Origin: Gluconacetobacter dulcium | GTDB lineage: Bacteria > Pseudomonadota > Alphaproteobacteria > Acetobacterales > Acetobacteraceae | NCBI RefSeq assembly: GCF_014174165.1 | Contig: NZ_JABEQN010000006.1 | Coordinates: forward strand, 124,001 to 188,000 | DNA length: 64,000 nt | Direction: 5' to 3' | Shown: positions 33,354 to 42,725 of the stretch, in pieces | Layout: every line of letters starts with the position of its first letter | Position numbering within the stretch: position 1 is the first letter of the stretch | Translations under genes and position numbers: made by a program | The notes under the pieces: model-generated | Databases searched by the model: none | The model's input: only the letters and a program-made list of their open reading frames with translations | What the model was told of the DNA's origin: nothing

Positions 33354-35888
33354 ATGCTCCCCACCCCGATCGGCCCCACGGTCGAAACCCTGATCCGGAT
33401 CGACGCCCGCGCGGCGGACAAGGAGGATGCCATTCGGCAGGCCGGGCAATTGCTCGTCGCCGCCGGCTGCGTGGTCCCCGGTTACGAAGACAGCATGATC
33501 CGGCGCGAACAGGTGGCCAACACCTATCTCGGCTCCGGCGTCGCCATCCCGCACGGCACCGGCGAGGACAAGGGGCTGGTGCGCGGCGACGGCATCGTGG
33601 TGCTGCAATTCGTCGATGGCATCGAATGGAATCCCGGACAGGTCGCGCATCTGGTGGTCGGCATCGCCGCCGGGTCCGACAGCCATATTGCGATCCTGCG
33701 CCGCCTGACGCGCCTGATCCAGAACGAGACCCGCCTGCGCGAACTGATCGCCACGCGCGACCCGGAGGTGATTGCCGCCGCCCTGCGCGACGAAGCACCG
33801 CCCCCCGCCGCATCCGGCGCGGCGGAGGATTATCCCGAGCGCATCGAATGGATTGTCGATTATCCGGCCGGTCTGCACGCGCGCCCGGCGTCCACATGGT
33901 CCGAAACCGCGAAGAGCGCCGGCAGCCCGCTGCGCGTACGGCATGGCGGGGAAGCCGCCGATCCGCGCAGTCTGGTCGCCCTGCTGCAACTGGGCCTGAA
34001 GGCCGGGGATAGCATCGTGATCTCGGCCGCCGGCGCCAATGCGCGCGCGGCGCTGGAACGGTTCCATGGTGTCGTCACGCGCCTGACGGTGCAGGAAAAG
34101 GCCGACGCCGCACGCGCCGCCGAAAAGGCCGAGGCGGCAGCCCGCAAGGGGCCGCTGAAAGGCTGGACGCCGGCCGGCACCCCACGCCTGATCTCCGGCG
34201 TCGCGGCCAGCCCTGGCCTGGCCATCGGCAAGATCCATATCCTTGCCGCCGCCGAAGCGGACGTTCCGGACGAACCCGTGGACCTCGTGACCGGCGGCGC
34301 ACTGCTCAACGGCGCGCTGGTGCGCACGCGCGCGCAGATGGCGGGGCTGATCGACGACACGACGCGCCGCCTGGGGGCCGGAGACGCGGCCATCTTCATC
34401 GCGCAGGCGGGACTGCTGGACGATACCGACCTGATCACGCTGACCTGCCAGATCATGGTCGAAGGGCATGGCGTCGCATGGTCCTGGCATCAGGCCGTGG
34501 AACAGATGGCGGCGAAGCTGTCTTCGCTCGGCAACCCGGTGCTGGCCGCGCGGGCGGCGGACCTGCGCGATGTCGGGCGCCGGGTGCTGGCGCAGATCGA
34601 CCCCGATCTGGGCACCGGCACGCTTGACGACCTGCCGGAGGAACCCTGCATTCTGGTGGCCGGCGACCTGTCGCCCTCCGACACCGCGACGCTGGACATC
34701 GGCCGCGTGGCCGGGATTGCGACCGCGCTGGGCGGCCCGACATCGCACAGTGCGATCCTGGCGCGCACGCTCGGCCTGCCCTCGGTGGTGGCCGGCGGAC
34801 CCGGATTGCTGGCCCTGCCCCCCGGCGCCACGGCGATCGTCGATGGCGATACCGGGCGCGTCTGGCTGGACCCGACGGCGGCCGACCTGGATTCGGCCCG
34901 CGCATGGCTGGCCGACCGTGCCCGCCTGCGCGCGGCGGAGGAAGAAAAGCGCGCCAACCCGGCCGAGACGACGGACGGCCATCGCGTGGCGATCGGCGCC
35001 AACGTCAACCGGCCCGACCAGGTCGCGTTCTGCCTGTCGCAGGGGGCCGAGGGCGTGGGCCTGATGCGGACCGAGTTCCTGTTCCTCGAACGCGGCGAGA
35101 CCCCGAGCGAGGACGAGCAATACACCGTCTACCGCGAGATGATCGCGGCACTGGGCGATCGCCCGCTGATCGTGCGCACGCTCGATATCGGCGGCGACAA
35201 GCAGGTGCCGCATCTCGACCTGCCCCACGAGGACAATCCGTTCCTGGGCGTGCGCGGCGCGCGGCTGCTGCTGCGCCGGCCGGATTTGCTGGACCCGCAA
35301 TTGCGCGCGCTCTATCGGGCGGCGAAGGCGGGCGGGGAATTGCTGATCATGTTCCCGATGATCACGTCGGTGCCCGAATTGCTCGCGCTGCGGCAGCGGT
35401 GCGAGGCCATCCGTGTGGAACTGGGCGCGCCGGTCGTGCCGGTCGGCATCATGGTCGAAGTCCCGGCGGCGGCGGTGCAGGCCCATATCCTGGCCGAACA
35501 TGCCGATTTCTTCTCGATCGGCACCAACGACCTGACGCAATACACGCTGGCCATCGACCGGCAGAATCCGGAACTGGCCAGCGAGGCCGACAGCCTCCAC
35601 CCCGCCGTGCTGAACCTGATCGCACAGACGGTGGCGGGCGCGCGGCGCCATGGCCGCTGGGTGGGCGTGTGCGGCGGGCTGGCGGGCGATCCGTTCGGCG
35701 CCGCCCTGCTGACCGGGCTGGGCGTCGATGAACTGTCGATGACGCCGCGCGACATTCCCGCCGTGAAGGCGCGGATTCGCGGTACCGACCTCGCCACCCT
35801 GCGCGCCCTCGCCGCGCGGGCACTGGAAGCCGGAACACCCGATGCAGTGCGCGCGCTGGATGGCGCGCCCGATGGAAAGACCGTGTGA
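33354..35888 (+). CDS. fruB: Fructose PTS multiphosphoryl transfer protein (EIIA-HPr-EI fusion)
   Basis: Carries phosphate from phosphoenolpyruvate to the fructose permease. It has 844 residues with three domains. EIIA-Fru spans about residues 5-145, with the phospho-His67 in AIPHGTGE. HPr spans about 160-245, with His175 in PAGLHARPAS. Enzyme I spans about 275-835, with His465 in GGPTSHSAILART and the PEP-binding signatures GLMRTEFLFLERG and FSIGTNDLTQYTLA. The ATG 33354 follows GGAGAGG. This fusion makes the operon self-sufficient for phosphoryl transfer. It overlaps fruK by 1 base. Confidence 0.97.
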   Translation: MLPTPIGPTVETLIRIDARAADKEDAIRQAGQLLVAAGCVVPGYEDSMIRREQVANTYLGSGVAIPHGTGEDKGLVRGDGIVVLQFVDGIEWNPGQVAHLVVGIAAGSDSHIAILRRLTRLIQNETRLRELIATRDPEVIAAALRDEAPPPAASGAAEDYPERIEWIVDYPAGLHARPASTWSETAKSAGSPLRVRHGGEAADPRSLVALLQLGLKAGDSIVISAAGANARAALERFHGVVTRLTVQEKADAARAAEKAEAAARKGPLKGWTPAGTPRLISGVAASPGLAIGKIHILAAAEADVPDEPVDLVTGGALLNGALVRTRAQMAGLIDDTTRRLGAGDAAIFIAQAGLLDDTDLITLTCQIMVEGHGVAWSWHQAVEQMAAKLSSLGNPVLAARAADLRDVGRRVLAQIDPDLGTGTLDDLPEEPCILVAGDLSPSDTATLDIGRVAGIATALGGPTSHSAILARTLGLPSVVAGGPGLLALPPGATAIVDGDTGRVWLDPTAADLDSARAWLADRARLRAAEEEKRANPAETTDGHRVAIGANVNRPDQVAFCLSQGAEGVGLMRTEFLFLERGETPSEDEQYTVYREMIAALGDRPLIVRTLDIGGDKQVPHLDLPHEDNPFLGVRGARLLLRRPDLLDPQLRALYRAAKAGGELLIMFPMITSVPELLALRQRCEAIRVELGAPVVPVGIMVEVPAAAVQAHILAEHADFFSIGTNDLTQYTLAIDRQNPELASEADSLHPAVLNLIAQTVAGARRHGRWVGVCGGLAGDPFGAALLTGLGVDELSMTPRDIPAVKARIRGTDLATLRALAARALEAGTPDAVRALDGAPDGKTV

Positions 35889-36856
35889 TGCGCGTAGCCA
35901 CCGTCACCTTCAACCCGGCGATCGACCAGACCATCACGGTCGATCACCTGATTCCCGGCGAAGTGCATCGCGCGCGTGCCGTGCGGCAGAATGCGGGCGG
36001 CAAGGGCGTGAACGTCGCCAGTTGCCTGGCCGACTGGGGCATCCCGGTCACCGCGTTCGGGCTGCTGGGCCGCGAGAATGCCGCGCTGTTCGAGACACTG
36101 TGCGCGGAAAAGACGATCGCCGACCGTTTCCTGCGCATTCCCGGCGCCACCCGCGTCAATCTCAAGATCGTGGATGACCGGGACACCACCGACATCAATA
36201 TGGGGGGGGCCGCCGTCGATGCGCCTGCGCTGGAAAAACAGATCGCGCAGGTGGAGGCATTCGCCGGCAGCGACAGCCTGATCGTGCTCTCGGGCAGCCT
36301 GCCGCCGGGGTGCCCGCCCGGCCTCTATGCCGAACTGATCGCCCGGCTGCGCGGCAGGGGCGCGCGCGTGCTGCTGGACACCAGCGGCCTGCCGCTGCTG
36401 CTGGCGCTCCAGGGCGATACCCCGCCCAACATCATCAAGCCGAACCTGCGGGAACTGGCGGAGTGGGCGGGCGAACCCGTGGAAACGGCCGAGGATGCGC
36501 TACGCATCGCGACCCGGCTGGCCGCGAAAGGCGTGGAACTGATCGTGGTCTCGATGGGGGCAGAGGGCGCGCTGTTCCTGTTCCACTCGGTTGCCCTGAC
36601 CGCCCGGTTACGGGCCGAGGGCGTGACCAGCACGGTCGGCGCGGGCGACGCCATGGTTGCGGGCCTGGTCGCCGCCCTGTCCGACGCAGTGGGGCTGGAA
36701 GAGATCGCACGCCGGTCCACCGCCTTCGCGGTCGGCAAGCTGGGCCTCGCCGGCCCGAATCTTCCGGATCGGGAAACGATCCTGGCCCTGATGGAACAGG
36801 TGACGATCGCATCAGCCGGACGAACAGAAGCCGGCGAGGCGGGAGAGACGACATGA
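35888..36856 (+). CDS. fruK: 1-phosphofructokinase
   Basis: Phosphorylates fructose 1-phosphate to fructose 1,6-bisphosphate. It has 322 residues of the PfkB/ribokinase fold. The substrate-binding NAGGKGVNVAS is near residues 35-45, and the catalytic Asp254 lies in VGAGDAMVAG. The ATG at 35888 shares a base with the fruB stop (TGATG). A GTG just before it (35885) is in frame but not needed. It overlaps fruA by 4 bases. It acts directly on the product of FruBA. Confidence 0.97.
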   Translation: MRVATVTFNPAIDQTITVDHLIPGEVHRARAVRQNAGGKGVNVASCLADWGIPVTAFGLLGRENAALFETLCAEKTIADRFLRIPGATRVNLKIVDDRDTTDINMGGAAVDAPALEKQIAQVEAFAGSDSLIVLSGSLPPGCPPGLYAELIARLRGRGARVLLDTSGLPLLLALQGDTPPNIIKPNLRELAEWAGEPVETAEDALRIATRLAAKGVELIVVSMGAEGALFLFHSVALTARLRAEGVTSTVGAGDAMVAGLVAALSDAVGLEEIARRSTAFAVGKLGLAGPNLPDRETILALMEQVTIASAGRTEAGEAGETT

Positions 36857-38574
36857 AACACATCCTGGCGGTGATCCAGGCCGGCGAAGAGAGCGTGACG
36901 GGCGTTCTCGCCGGCGAGGCGCTGCGTCGCGCGGGGCGCGAAACCGGGCGCACGCTGGATATCGAGATCCGCACCACGCAGGGAATCCTCAATCCCCTGC
37001 CCGACGGCGCACCGCGCAAGGAAGACGTGCTGCTGCTGGTCGGCGCGAATGCCCCGACCGATGACGCGCTGGCCGCGCGGGCCGACCGTCACCTGACGCT
37101 GGAAGCCGTGCTGGCCGATCCGGGCCGGGCCCTTGCGGCGCTGGACGATACGCGCGGCGCCGCGCCGTCGGATACCCGCGCGCCGCGCATCGTCGCCGTG
37201 ACATCCTGCCCGACCGGCATCGCCCATACGTTCATGGCGGCCGAGGGCTTGCAGGAGGCGGCGCGCCAGTTGGGCTACACGCTGCGCGTCGAAACCCAGG
37301 GCTCGGTCGGAGCGGGCAACCCGTTGACCGACGCGGAAATCGCCGAGGCCGATCTGGTGCTGATCGCAGCCGACCGGGAGGTGGATCGCAGCCGCTTCGG
37401 CGGCAAGCGCGTCTACGTCACCGGGGCCAAGCCGGCCATTACCGGCGGTGCCGCCGTCATCAGCAAGGCTCTGGCCGAGGCGACGGTGCAGCCTGTGGCC
37501 GATGGTGGATCGTCCGCATCCCGGCCGGCCGGCAAGGGTGAACGGGCCGGCCCCTACAAGCACCTGATGACCGGCGTGTCGTTCATGCTGCCCTTCGTCG
37601 TGTCCGGCGGCCTGCTGATCGCGCTTGCCTTCGCACTGGGCGGTATCCATGCCAGCGATGCGGCCTCGGCCGGAACGCTGGCCCATACCCTGTTCACCAT
37701 CGGCTCCAAAGCCGCCTTCATGCTGATGGTGCCGGCGCTGGCGGGCTACATCGCCTTTTCGGTGGCCGATCGGCCGGGGCTGGCGCCGGGCATGATCGGC
37801 GGCCTGCTCGCCGCCAATGTCGATGCCGGTTTTCTCGGCGGCATCGCGGCCGGATTCATCGCGGGTTACGCGGTGGAGGGACTCAACCGGCTGATCCGCC
37901 TGCCGCGTACGCTGCAAGGGTTGAAGCCTATCCTGATCCTGCCGCTGCTGGGCACGCTGATCACCGGCCTGCTGACGGTCTATGCGATCGGCGGCCCGGT
38001 CGCCGCGCTGATGGCCTTTCTCACCGACTGGCTGCGCGGCATGCAGGGCTCCAGCGCACTGCTGCTGGGGTTGATCCTGGGGGCGATGTCGGCCTTCGAC
38101 ATGGGCGGCCCGGTGAACAAGGCCGGCTATGCCTTTTCGGTCGGACTGATTGCCAGCGCGGTCTATACGCCGATGGCGGCGACGATGGTGGCCGGGATGG
38201 TTCCCCCGCTGGCGGCGGCGCTGGCGACGCGGCTGTTCCGCGCGCGCTTCACGGCCGAGGAACGCGAGGCCGGCGCCACGGCGGCGGTGCTCGGGCTGGC
38301 CTTCATCACCGAAGGCGCCATTCCCTTCGCCGCCCGCGACCCGCTGCGGATAATCCCCGCCCTGATGGCGGGATCGGCCACCGCCGGCGCGATCACCATG
38401 GTCTCGGGCGTGGAACTGAAGGTGCCGCATGGCGGCGTCTTCGTGCTGCCCATTCCTGGCGCCGTCACGCATCTGGGCGCCTATGTGGTGGCGCTGCTGA
38501 CCGGCACGGTCGTCAGTGCCGTGCTGATCGGCCTGCTGATGCGCTCGCCCGCGAAGGGCGAAGCGCTGGCCTGA
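36853..38574 (+). CDS. fruA: PTS fructose permease EIIBC
   Basis: Transports fructose with phosphorylation to fructose 1-phosphate. It has 573 residues. A degenerate first EIIB-like domain (residues 1-100) lacks the active Cys, as in E. coli FruA. The active EIIB has Cys119 in VTSCPTGIAHTFMAAE. EIIC follows from about residue 235 with eight or more membrane segments and the motifs DMGGPVNKAGYAF and FITEGAIPFAARDP. It overlaps fruK by 4 bases. Last gene of the operon; a possible 6-bp stem (38579-38584 with 38601-38606) lies just after. Confidence 0.97.
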   Translation: MKHILAVIQAGEESVTGVLAGEALRRAGRETGRTLDIEIRTTQGILNPLPDGAPRKEDVLLLVGANAPTDDALAARADRHLTLEAVLADPGRALAALDDTRGAAPSDTRAPRIVAVTSCPTGIAHTFMAAEGLQEAARQLGYTLRVETQGSVGAGNPLTDAEIAEADLVLIAADREVDRSRFGGKRVYVTGAKPAITGGAAVISKALAEATVQPVADGGSSASRPAGKGERAGPYKHLMTGVSFMLPFVVSGGLLIALAFALGGIHASDAASAGTLAHTLFTIGSKAAFMLMVPALAGYIAFSVADRPGLAPGMIGGLLAANVDAGFLGGIAAGFIAGYAVEGLNRLIRLPRTLQGLKPILILPLLGTLITGLLTVYAIGGPVAALMAFLTDWLRGMQGSSALLLGLILGAMSAFDMGGPVNKAGYAFSVGLIASAVYTPMAATMVAGMVPPLAAALATRLFRARFTAEEREAGATAAVLGLAFITEGAIPFAARDPLRIIPALMAGSATAGAITMVSGVELKVPHGGVFVLPIPGAVTHLGAYVVALLTGTVVSAVLIGLLMRSPAKGEALA

Positions 38575-38604
38575 CGCCGACCGGGTCCACCAAGCGCCGG
38601 CCGG

Positions 38605-39501
38605 TCAGAATGGCTGGCTGGCGCCCGTCATGGTGGCGCGCAGAGATTCGGCGGTGCGCCGCACTTCCGGCCCATGCTCCCGCTCCAGGCGCCGGATGGT
38701 GAAATGGGCGCGGGCCAGGGCGCGATAATGCGCCAGGAACGCCACGTTGAGCGACGCCCCGCACAGGGCGCCCGCGACCGGCATCATCTGCACCGCCAGC
38801 TTGCGCGACAGGCCCAGCCCGTAATGGGACGCCACCTCGGATACCAGCATCACCACCGGCCGCCCGCGCAGCATGGCCCGCGCCGAGAAATAGCCCAGTT
38901 CGCTCTCGTCGTCCGAGGCCCCAACCGGGAAGGCGCGCAGCGCGAACACCTCCAGACAGGCGCGCCTGGCATCCTGGGAGGAAAGATCCTCGCCTTCCTC
39001 GCGGGCGATGCGTGCGATCTCGCGCATGATGGCCATGGTGGTGAAGGTGATATCGGGCAGCAGGCCGGCCAGGCCGGCAAAGCCGCCGACAGCACCCGAG
39101 ACCGTCACCGCGGCCTGCAAGGCCGGCCCCCGCCAAGCCGGCGTGGCGAGAGGCGCCGAGGCAACGGGCGCCGAAGAAGAAAGAGCGGCAGACGCCGGCG
39201 AAGACGAGTCGGAGACCACCTGCTCACCCTTGAGAGGCGTCATGCCGACGATTGCGACATCAAAAGCGCGTGAAATAGCGGTCTCGGCGATTCCCTTCAG
39301 CTTGGCCTGCATGGTGGGCGCCATGCCCAGGCCGCGCATGCCCAGCATTGCCGCCTGGCCCACGGCTCCGCCCATCAGGTCCGCCAGCCGCACCAGCACG
39401 CCGCGGCCCGATTCGACCTTTTCCAGCGCCCGCTGCAATTCGGCGATCGCCGGGGCGTCCAGGACCATTGGCGCGATCTCGCCCCCGGTTTGAATGGTCA
39501 T
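38605..39501 (-). CDS. EcsC family protein
   Basis: A 298-residue protein of the EcsC family, whose founder is encoded beside the Bacillus Ecs ABC transporter; the biochemical role is unknown. Recognisable blocks are LADLMGGAVGQAA, LPDITFTTMAIMREIARIAREEGEDL, CLEVFALRAFP and the helical C-terminal GASLNVAFLAHYRALARAHFTIRRLE. A Ser/Ala/Pro-rich insert at about residues 95-122 separates the N-terminal helix region from the core. It is convergent with fruA and has no clear functional partner here. Confidence 0.85.
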   Translation of the reverse strand: MTIQTGGEIAPMVLDAPAIAELQRALEKVESGRGVLVRLADLMGGAVGQAAMLGMRGLGMAPTMQAKLKGIAETAISRAFDVAIVGMTPLKGEQVVSDSSSPASAALSSSAPVASAPLATPAWRGPALQAAVTVSGAVGGFAGLAGLLPDITFTTMAIMREIARIAREEGEDLSSQDARRACLEVFALRAFPVGASDDESELGYFSARAMLRGRPVVMLVSEVASHYGLGLSRKLAVQMMPVAGALCGASLNVAFLAHYRALARAHFTIRRLEREHGPEVRRTAESLRATMTGASQPF

Positions 39502-39733
39502 TCCCCAACCCTCCTGCCGATCATGCGCCCCCGCCCGCCCGGATGGGCGGAGCGACGGCCAATAGATGATGCCCCACCGGTAACGGCGGGCGTCGCTTTA
39601 TCAAGCATATTACCCCTCTCGCAAATCCGCCGTCACGCCGTATATGGTTCGTGACGCAGGGCCGCCATGTCCATGCCGGGAGAGGACGAACCGGTCACAG
39701 CCCAGGTACAGTCCGAACGCAAGGAGAACCCTT

Positions 39734-40270
39734 ATGGATGCGAAGAAGGCCAGACGGGCCGCCATGTGGCCAATGCGCCTCAGCCTGCTTTCCCGCACCG
39801 GCATGGCCCTCGTGGCGGGCTGGAGCGTGCTGGCAACGACACCAGGCGCCGAGGCCGCACCGCACCGCGCCAGGTCGGCGGCCGCGACCGGCAGCCTGAA
39901 TGCGCCGGTTGCCGCGTCGCTGGAGCCGGTCGATGCCCGCCACGATCCGACTGTCGATCCGGACAATCCTCCGGCCCCGCCACCGCCCGACGGCTATCAG
40001 GTGGTGGAGGACGAAGACGTGACCGCCCGGACCTTCAGCCCGGAGATCGCAGCCCTCCACGGACCCGGCCTGCCTTCGATCGAGGCCCGTCAGACTCCAC
40101 GCGATTCCAACGACGTGCCCTCGCATTTCAGCGTCTTCGACGTGCCGGTGAAGTTCAACGCCCCGGTGCAGCCGGCCTATAACGCATCCTTTACCTATTC
40201 GACCTATGCGGGCCAGCCGGGACGCGGCATCGAGGCCATCGGCGCGGAGGGCGCGGCCGGCGAGCCATGA
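39734..40270 (+). CDS. Secreted hypothetical protein
   Basis: A 178-residue protein of unknown family. ATG 39734 follows a good AAGGAG at 9 bases. An N-terminal basic region and hydrophobic stretch (GMALVAGWSVLATTPGAEA) look like a signal peptide. The mature part is Pro/Ala-rich (PPAPPPPDGYQ near residue 80) with an acidic patch and a C-terminal Ser/Thr/Tyr-rich end. No catalytic motif was seen. It stands alone between EcsC (divergent) and the EVE gene (convergent). A 232-bp gap upstream holds one 6-bp hairpin (39535-39550) and no clear promoter. Confidence 0.65.
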   Translation: MDAKKARRAAMWPMRLSLLSRTGMALVAGWSVLATTPGAEAAPHRARSAAATGSLNAPVAASLEPVDARHDPTVDPDNPPAPPPPDGYQVVEDEDVTARTFSPEIAALHGPGLPSIEARQTPRDSNDVPSHFSVFDVPVKFNAPVQPAYNASFTYSTYAGQPGRGIEAIGAEGAAGEP

Positions 40271-40316
40271 CGGCCCGCCAACCAGCCGAGAACGTAGAAA
40301 AGCCCGGAAGGCAGAC

Positions 40317-40733
40317 TTAATCCCCTGCCCAGCCCCCCATGCGGCAGAGATGCGCCCAATGCGTGTCGGACACCGGCACGACCGAGAGGCGCGACTGACG
40401 GACCAGCGCCAGATCGGCGAGGTCCGGATCGGCCTTGATCGCCGCCAGGGTGACCGGGTGCGGCATCGGCCCGATAGCGCGCACATCGACGCAGACCCAG
40501 CCACCGTCGCTGGCCGAGGGGTCGGGGTAGGCTTCGCGCACGATCTCGACCACGCCCACGATCTCGCGGCCAATATTCGAATGATAGAAGAAGGCGCGGT
40601 CGCCCTTCGCCATCGCCATCAGGTTGCGCTTGGCCTGATGATTGCGCACGCCCGTCCACGGCTCGACGCCGTTGGCCACCTGCTGGTCCCACGAAAAGGC
40701 GTCGGGTTCGGATTTCACAAGCCAGTATGCCAT
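40317..40733 (-). CDS. EVE domain-containing protein
   Basis: A 138-residue single EVE domain, a PUA-like fold that binds modified bases in RNA or DNA. The N-terminal MAYWLVKSEPDAFSW, the WTGVRNHQAKRNL loop, and the strand YHSNIGREIVGVVEI are typical. In bacteria it is often a housekeeping gene beside YciI-like genes, as here: the upstream YciI-like gene ends 3 bp away on the same strand, suggesting an operon. The exact ligand is unknown. Confidence 0.94.
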   Translation of the reverse strand: MAYWLVKSEPDAFSWDQQVANGVEPWTGVRNHQAKRNLMAMAKGDRAFFYHSNIGREIVGVVEIVREAYPDPSASDGGWVCVDVRAIGPMPHPVTLAAIKADPDLADLALVRQSRLSVVPVSDTHWAHLCRMGGWAGD

Positions 40734-40736
40734 CCG

Positions 40737-41030
40737 CTATTCCACCAGCGCGCCGTCGCGGAAGACCGGGCGGAAGGGGCGGATCACCACGCTTTCGAAC
40801 ACGTCGGCCTTGGCATAGGGGTCGCTGGCGGCGAAGCCTTCGGCCGTCGCGCGATCCGCCACGTCGATCAGCAGCATGCTGCCGCAGGGCCGCCCGTCGG
40901 CGCCCATCAGCGGACCGCCCTGAACGATCCGGTCCTGATACGCCTGGAGATAGGCCAGATGCTGCGGTCGCGTGGCGAGGCGCGTTTCCAGCGCCCCCGG
41001 CTTGTCGGTGCAGATGATGGCGAACAGCAT
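40737..41030 (-). CDS. YciI-like family protein
   Basis: A 97-residue YciI-fold protein (ferredoxin-like dimer). It has the conserved His24 (RPQHLAYL) and Asp70 (ASDPYAKADVFE) pair that forms the putative active site. The ATG at 41030 follows GGAGGGAG; the longer upstream frame does not look coding. It pairs with the EVE gene and is divergent from ccmC. The reaction of most YciI proteins is not known. Confidence 0.93.
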   Translation of the reverse strand: MLFAIICTDKPGALETRLATRPQHLAYLQAYQDRIVQGGPLMGADGRPCGSMLLIDVADRATAEGFAASDPYAKADVFESVVIRPFRPVFRDGALVE

Positions 41031-41212
41031 GGAACATCTCCCTCCGGAAATCGCGGACCCGGCCGGGATGTGAACAACGCTCCATGGTTCCGGCGTGGGC
41101 CGTGCCTTTCTTCGCATGTTCGTGTAGGAACGGAAAGCGAAACGCCCCGCCGTCGCCAGACGGACGCACAGACAGACAGGAGCCCCCCGCGCGTGGGGAG
41201 TACGAGACCGTC

Positions 41213-42031
41213 TTGAACGCCACACCGAGCCTTGCCGCGCGCACGGGCACCTTCTTCCACCGCTACGCCAATCCGGGGCGGTTTCTCCGCTTGGGCGCGC
41301 GCCTGCAACCCTGGCTGACGTGGCCCGCCATCGTGCTGTCGGTCGCCGGCATCGTCTGGGGCCTGTTCCTCTCGCCCGCCGACTGGCAGCAGGGAGACAG
41401 CGTGCGGATCATGTATGTCCATGTGCCGGCCGCATGGCTGGCATCGTCCGGCTATATGGGGCTGGCGGTCTGTTCGCTGCTGTCGCTGGTGTGGCGCCAT
41501 CCGCTGGCCGATCTGGCGGCGGTGGAAATCGGGCCGGTCGGGGCCTCGGTCACCGCGATCTGCCTCGCCACCGGTTCGCTGTGGGGCAAGCCGATGTGGG
41601 GCACCTGGTGGGTGTGGGACGCACGGCTGACATCGGTGCTGGTGCTGTTCTTCCTCTATCTGGGCCATATCGCGCTGATCCGCGCCTTCGACGAACCGCA
41701 GCGCGGCTATCGCGCCGCCGCGATCCTGGGACTGGCCGGGGCGGTGGATCTGCCGATCATCAAGTTCAGCGTTCAGTGGTGGAACACCCTGCACCAGCCC
41801 GACAGCATCACGCTGACCGCGGCCCCCACCATGTCGACCGACATGCTGTGGCCGCTGCTGGTCTGCACCATCGGCTTCACCTTTGGCTTCGCCGCCATTC
41901 TCGTTGCACGCCTGCGCGCCGCCGTGATGGAAAGCCGGGTCCGCACGGCGCTGGCCATGCGCCGGGGCCGCACGGAGGCCCCGGGCGATGCCCAGGATTC
42001 CGGCCCCGACCTGAGCGGAGCCGTCGCATGA
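41213..42031 (+). CDS. ccmC: Cytochrome c maturation heme transporter CcmC, probable TTG start
   Basis: Inner-membrane heme-handling protein of System I that loads heme onto CcmE. About 272 residues. Six membrane segments surround the WWD motif WGTWWVWDARLTS. I start at TTG 41213, since no ATG or GTG is in frame close to the homology and GGGGAG lies 12 bases upstream; a start a little upstream is possible. It opens a ccmCDEFGHI operon. ccmA and ccmB, usually just before ccmC, are absent here. Confidence 0.94.
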   Translation: MNATPSLAARTGTFFHRYANPGRFLRLGARLQPWLTWPAIVLSVAGIVWGLFLSPADWQQGDSVRIMYVHVPAAWLASSGYMGLAVCSLLSLVWRHPLADLAAVEIGPVGASVTAICLATGSLWGKPMWGTWWVWDARLTSVLVLFFLYLGHIALIRAFDEPQRGYRAAAILGLAGAVDLPIIKFSVQWWNTLHQPDSITLTAAPTMSTDMLWPLLVCTIGFTFGFAAILVARLRAAVMESRVRTALAMRRGRTEAPGDAQDSGPDLSGAVA

Positions 42032-42192
42032 CCCACCTGCCCTATATCGTCGCCGCCTACGGCATGACCATCGGGCTGGCCGTTATCCTCGGCACCGGCG
42101 CCGCGCTGCGCCTGCGCCGGGCCCGCGCGCGGCTGGCCGCGATCGAGCGCCCATCCCGCGCCGAACGCGCCGGCGGAGTATCCGCGCCATGA
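42028..42192 (+). CDS. ccmD: Heme exporter protein CcmD
   Basis: A 54-residue single-pass protein that helps release holo-CcmE from CcmABC. One membrane helix (YIVAAYGMTIGLAVILGTGAAL), then an Arg-rich cytoplasmic tail. It overlaps ccmC by 4 bases and ccmE by 4 bases. Identification rests on position, length and topology, since CcmD sequences are poorly conserved. Confidence 0.88.
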   Translation: MTHLPYIVAAYGMTIGLAVILGTGAALRLRRARARLAAIERPSRAERAGGVSAP

Positions 42193-42719
42193 CCCGCAAG
42201 AGTCGCCGCCTGTGGCTGGTGGGGGGGTGCCTGATCGGGCTGGGCACCGCCACCGCGCTGACGCTGAGCGCGTTTTCGTCCAACATCGTCTTCTTCATGG
42301 CGCCGTCGCAGGTCCATGCCCATCCGCCGTCCGCCGACCGCACCATCCGGCTGGGCGGCATGGTGGTGGCCGGGTCGGTGCGCCAGCAGAAGCACGGCGA
42401 CACGCCGACCAACCAGTTCGACGTGACGGACGGCCAAGACGCCGTGACGGTGCATTACGAAGGCATCCTGCCCGACCTGTTCCGCGAGGGGCAGAGCGTG
42501 GTGGCCATCGGCAGCGTGCAGGCCGACGGGTCGTTCCGCGCCAGCGAGGTGCTGGCCAAGCATGACGAAACCTACATGCCCAAGGAAGTCGCCGAGGCCC
42601 TGCGCCGCAGCGGCAAATGGGACCCGCGCTACGGCAAGCCGCCCGACGCCGCGAGTTGGAACAGCATGACCAAGACCGCCACGAGCCAGGATAAAGCGGC
42701 CCCGCAGCATGGAAGCTGA
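42189..42719 (+). CDS. ccmE: Cytochrome c-type biogenesis heme chaperone CcmE
   Basis: Periplasmic heme chaperone anchored by one N-terminal helix. It has 176 residues. The heme-attaching His125 and Tyr129 lie in LAKHDETYMPKEV, followed by the flexible C-terminal tail. The beta-barrel core includes RLGGMVVAGSV and FDVTDG. It overlaps ccmD and is 6 bp before ccmF. Confidence 0.97.
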   Translation: MTRKSRRLWLVGGCLIGLGTATALTLSAFSSNIVFFMAPSQVHAHPPSADRTIRLGGMVVAGSVRQQKHGDTPTNQFDVTDGQDAVTVHYEGILPDLFREGQSVVAIGSVQADGSFRASEVLAKHDETYMPKEVAEALRRSGKWDPRYGKPPDAASWNSMTKTATSQDKAAPQHGS

Positions 42720-42725
42720 CTGAAC

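Noticed and set aside
33198-35651. Long open frame antisense to fruB
   Set aside because: Low-complexity shadow of the FruB coding sequence.
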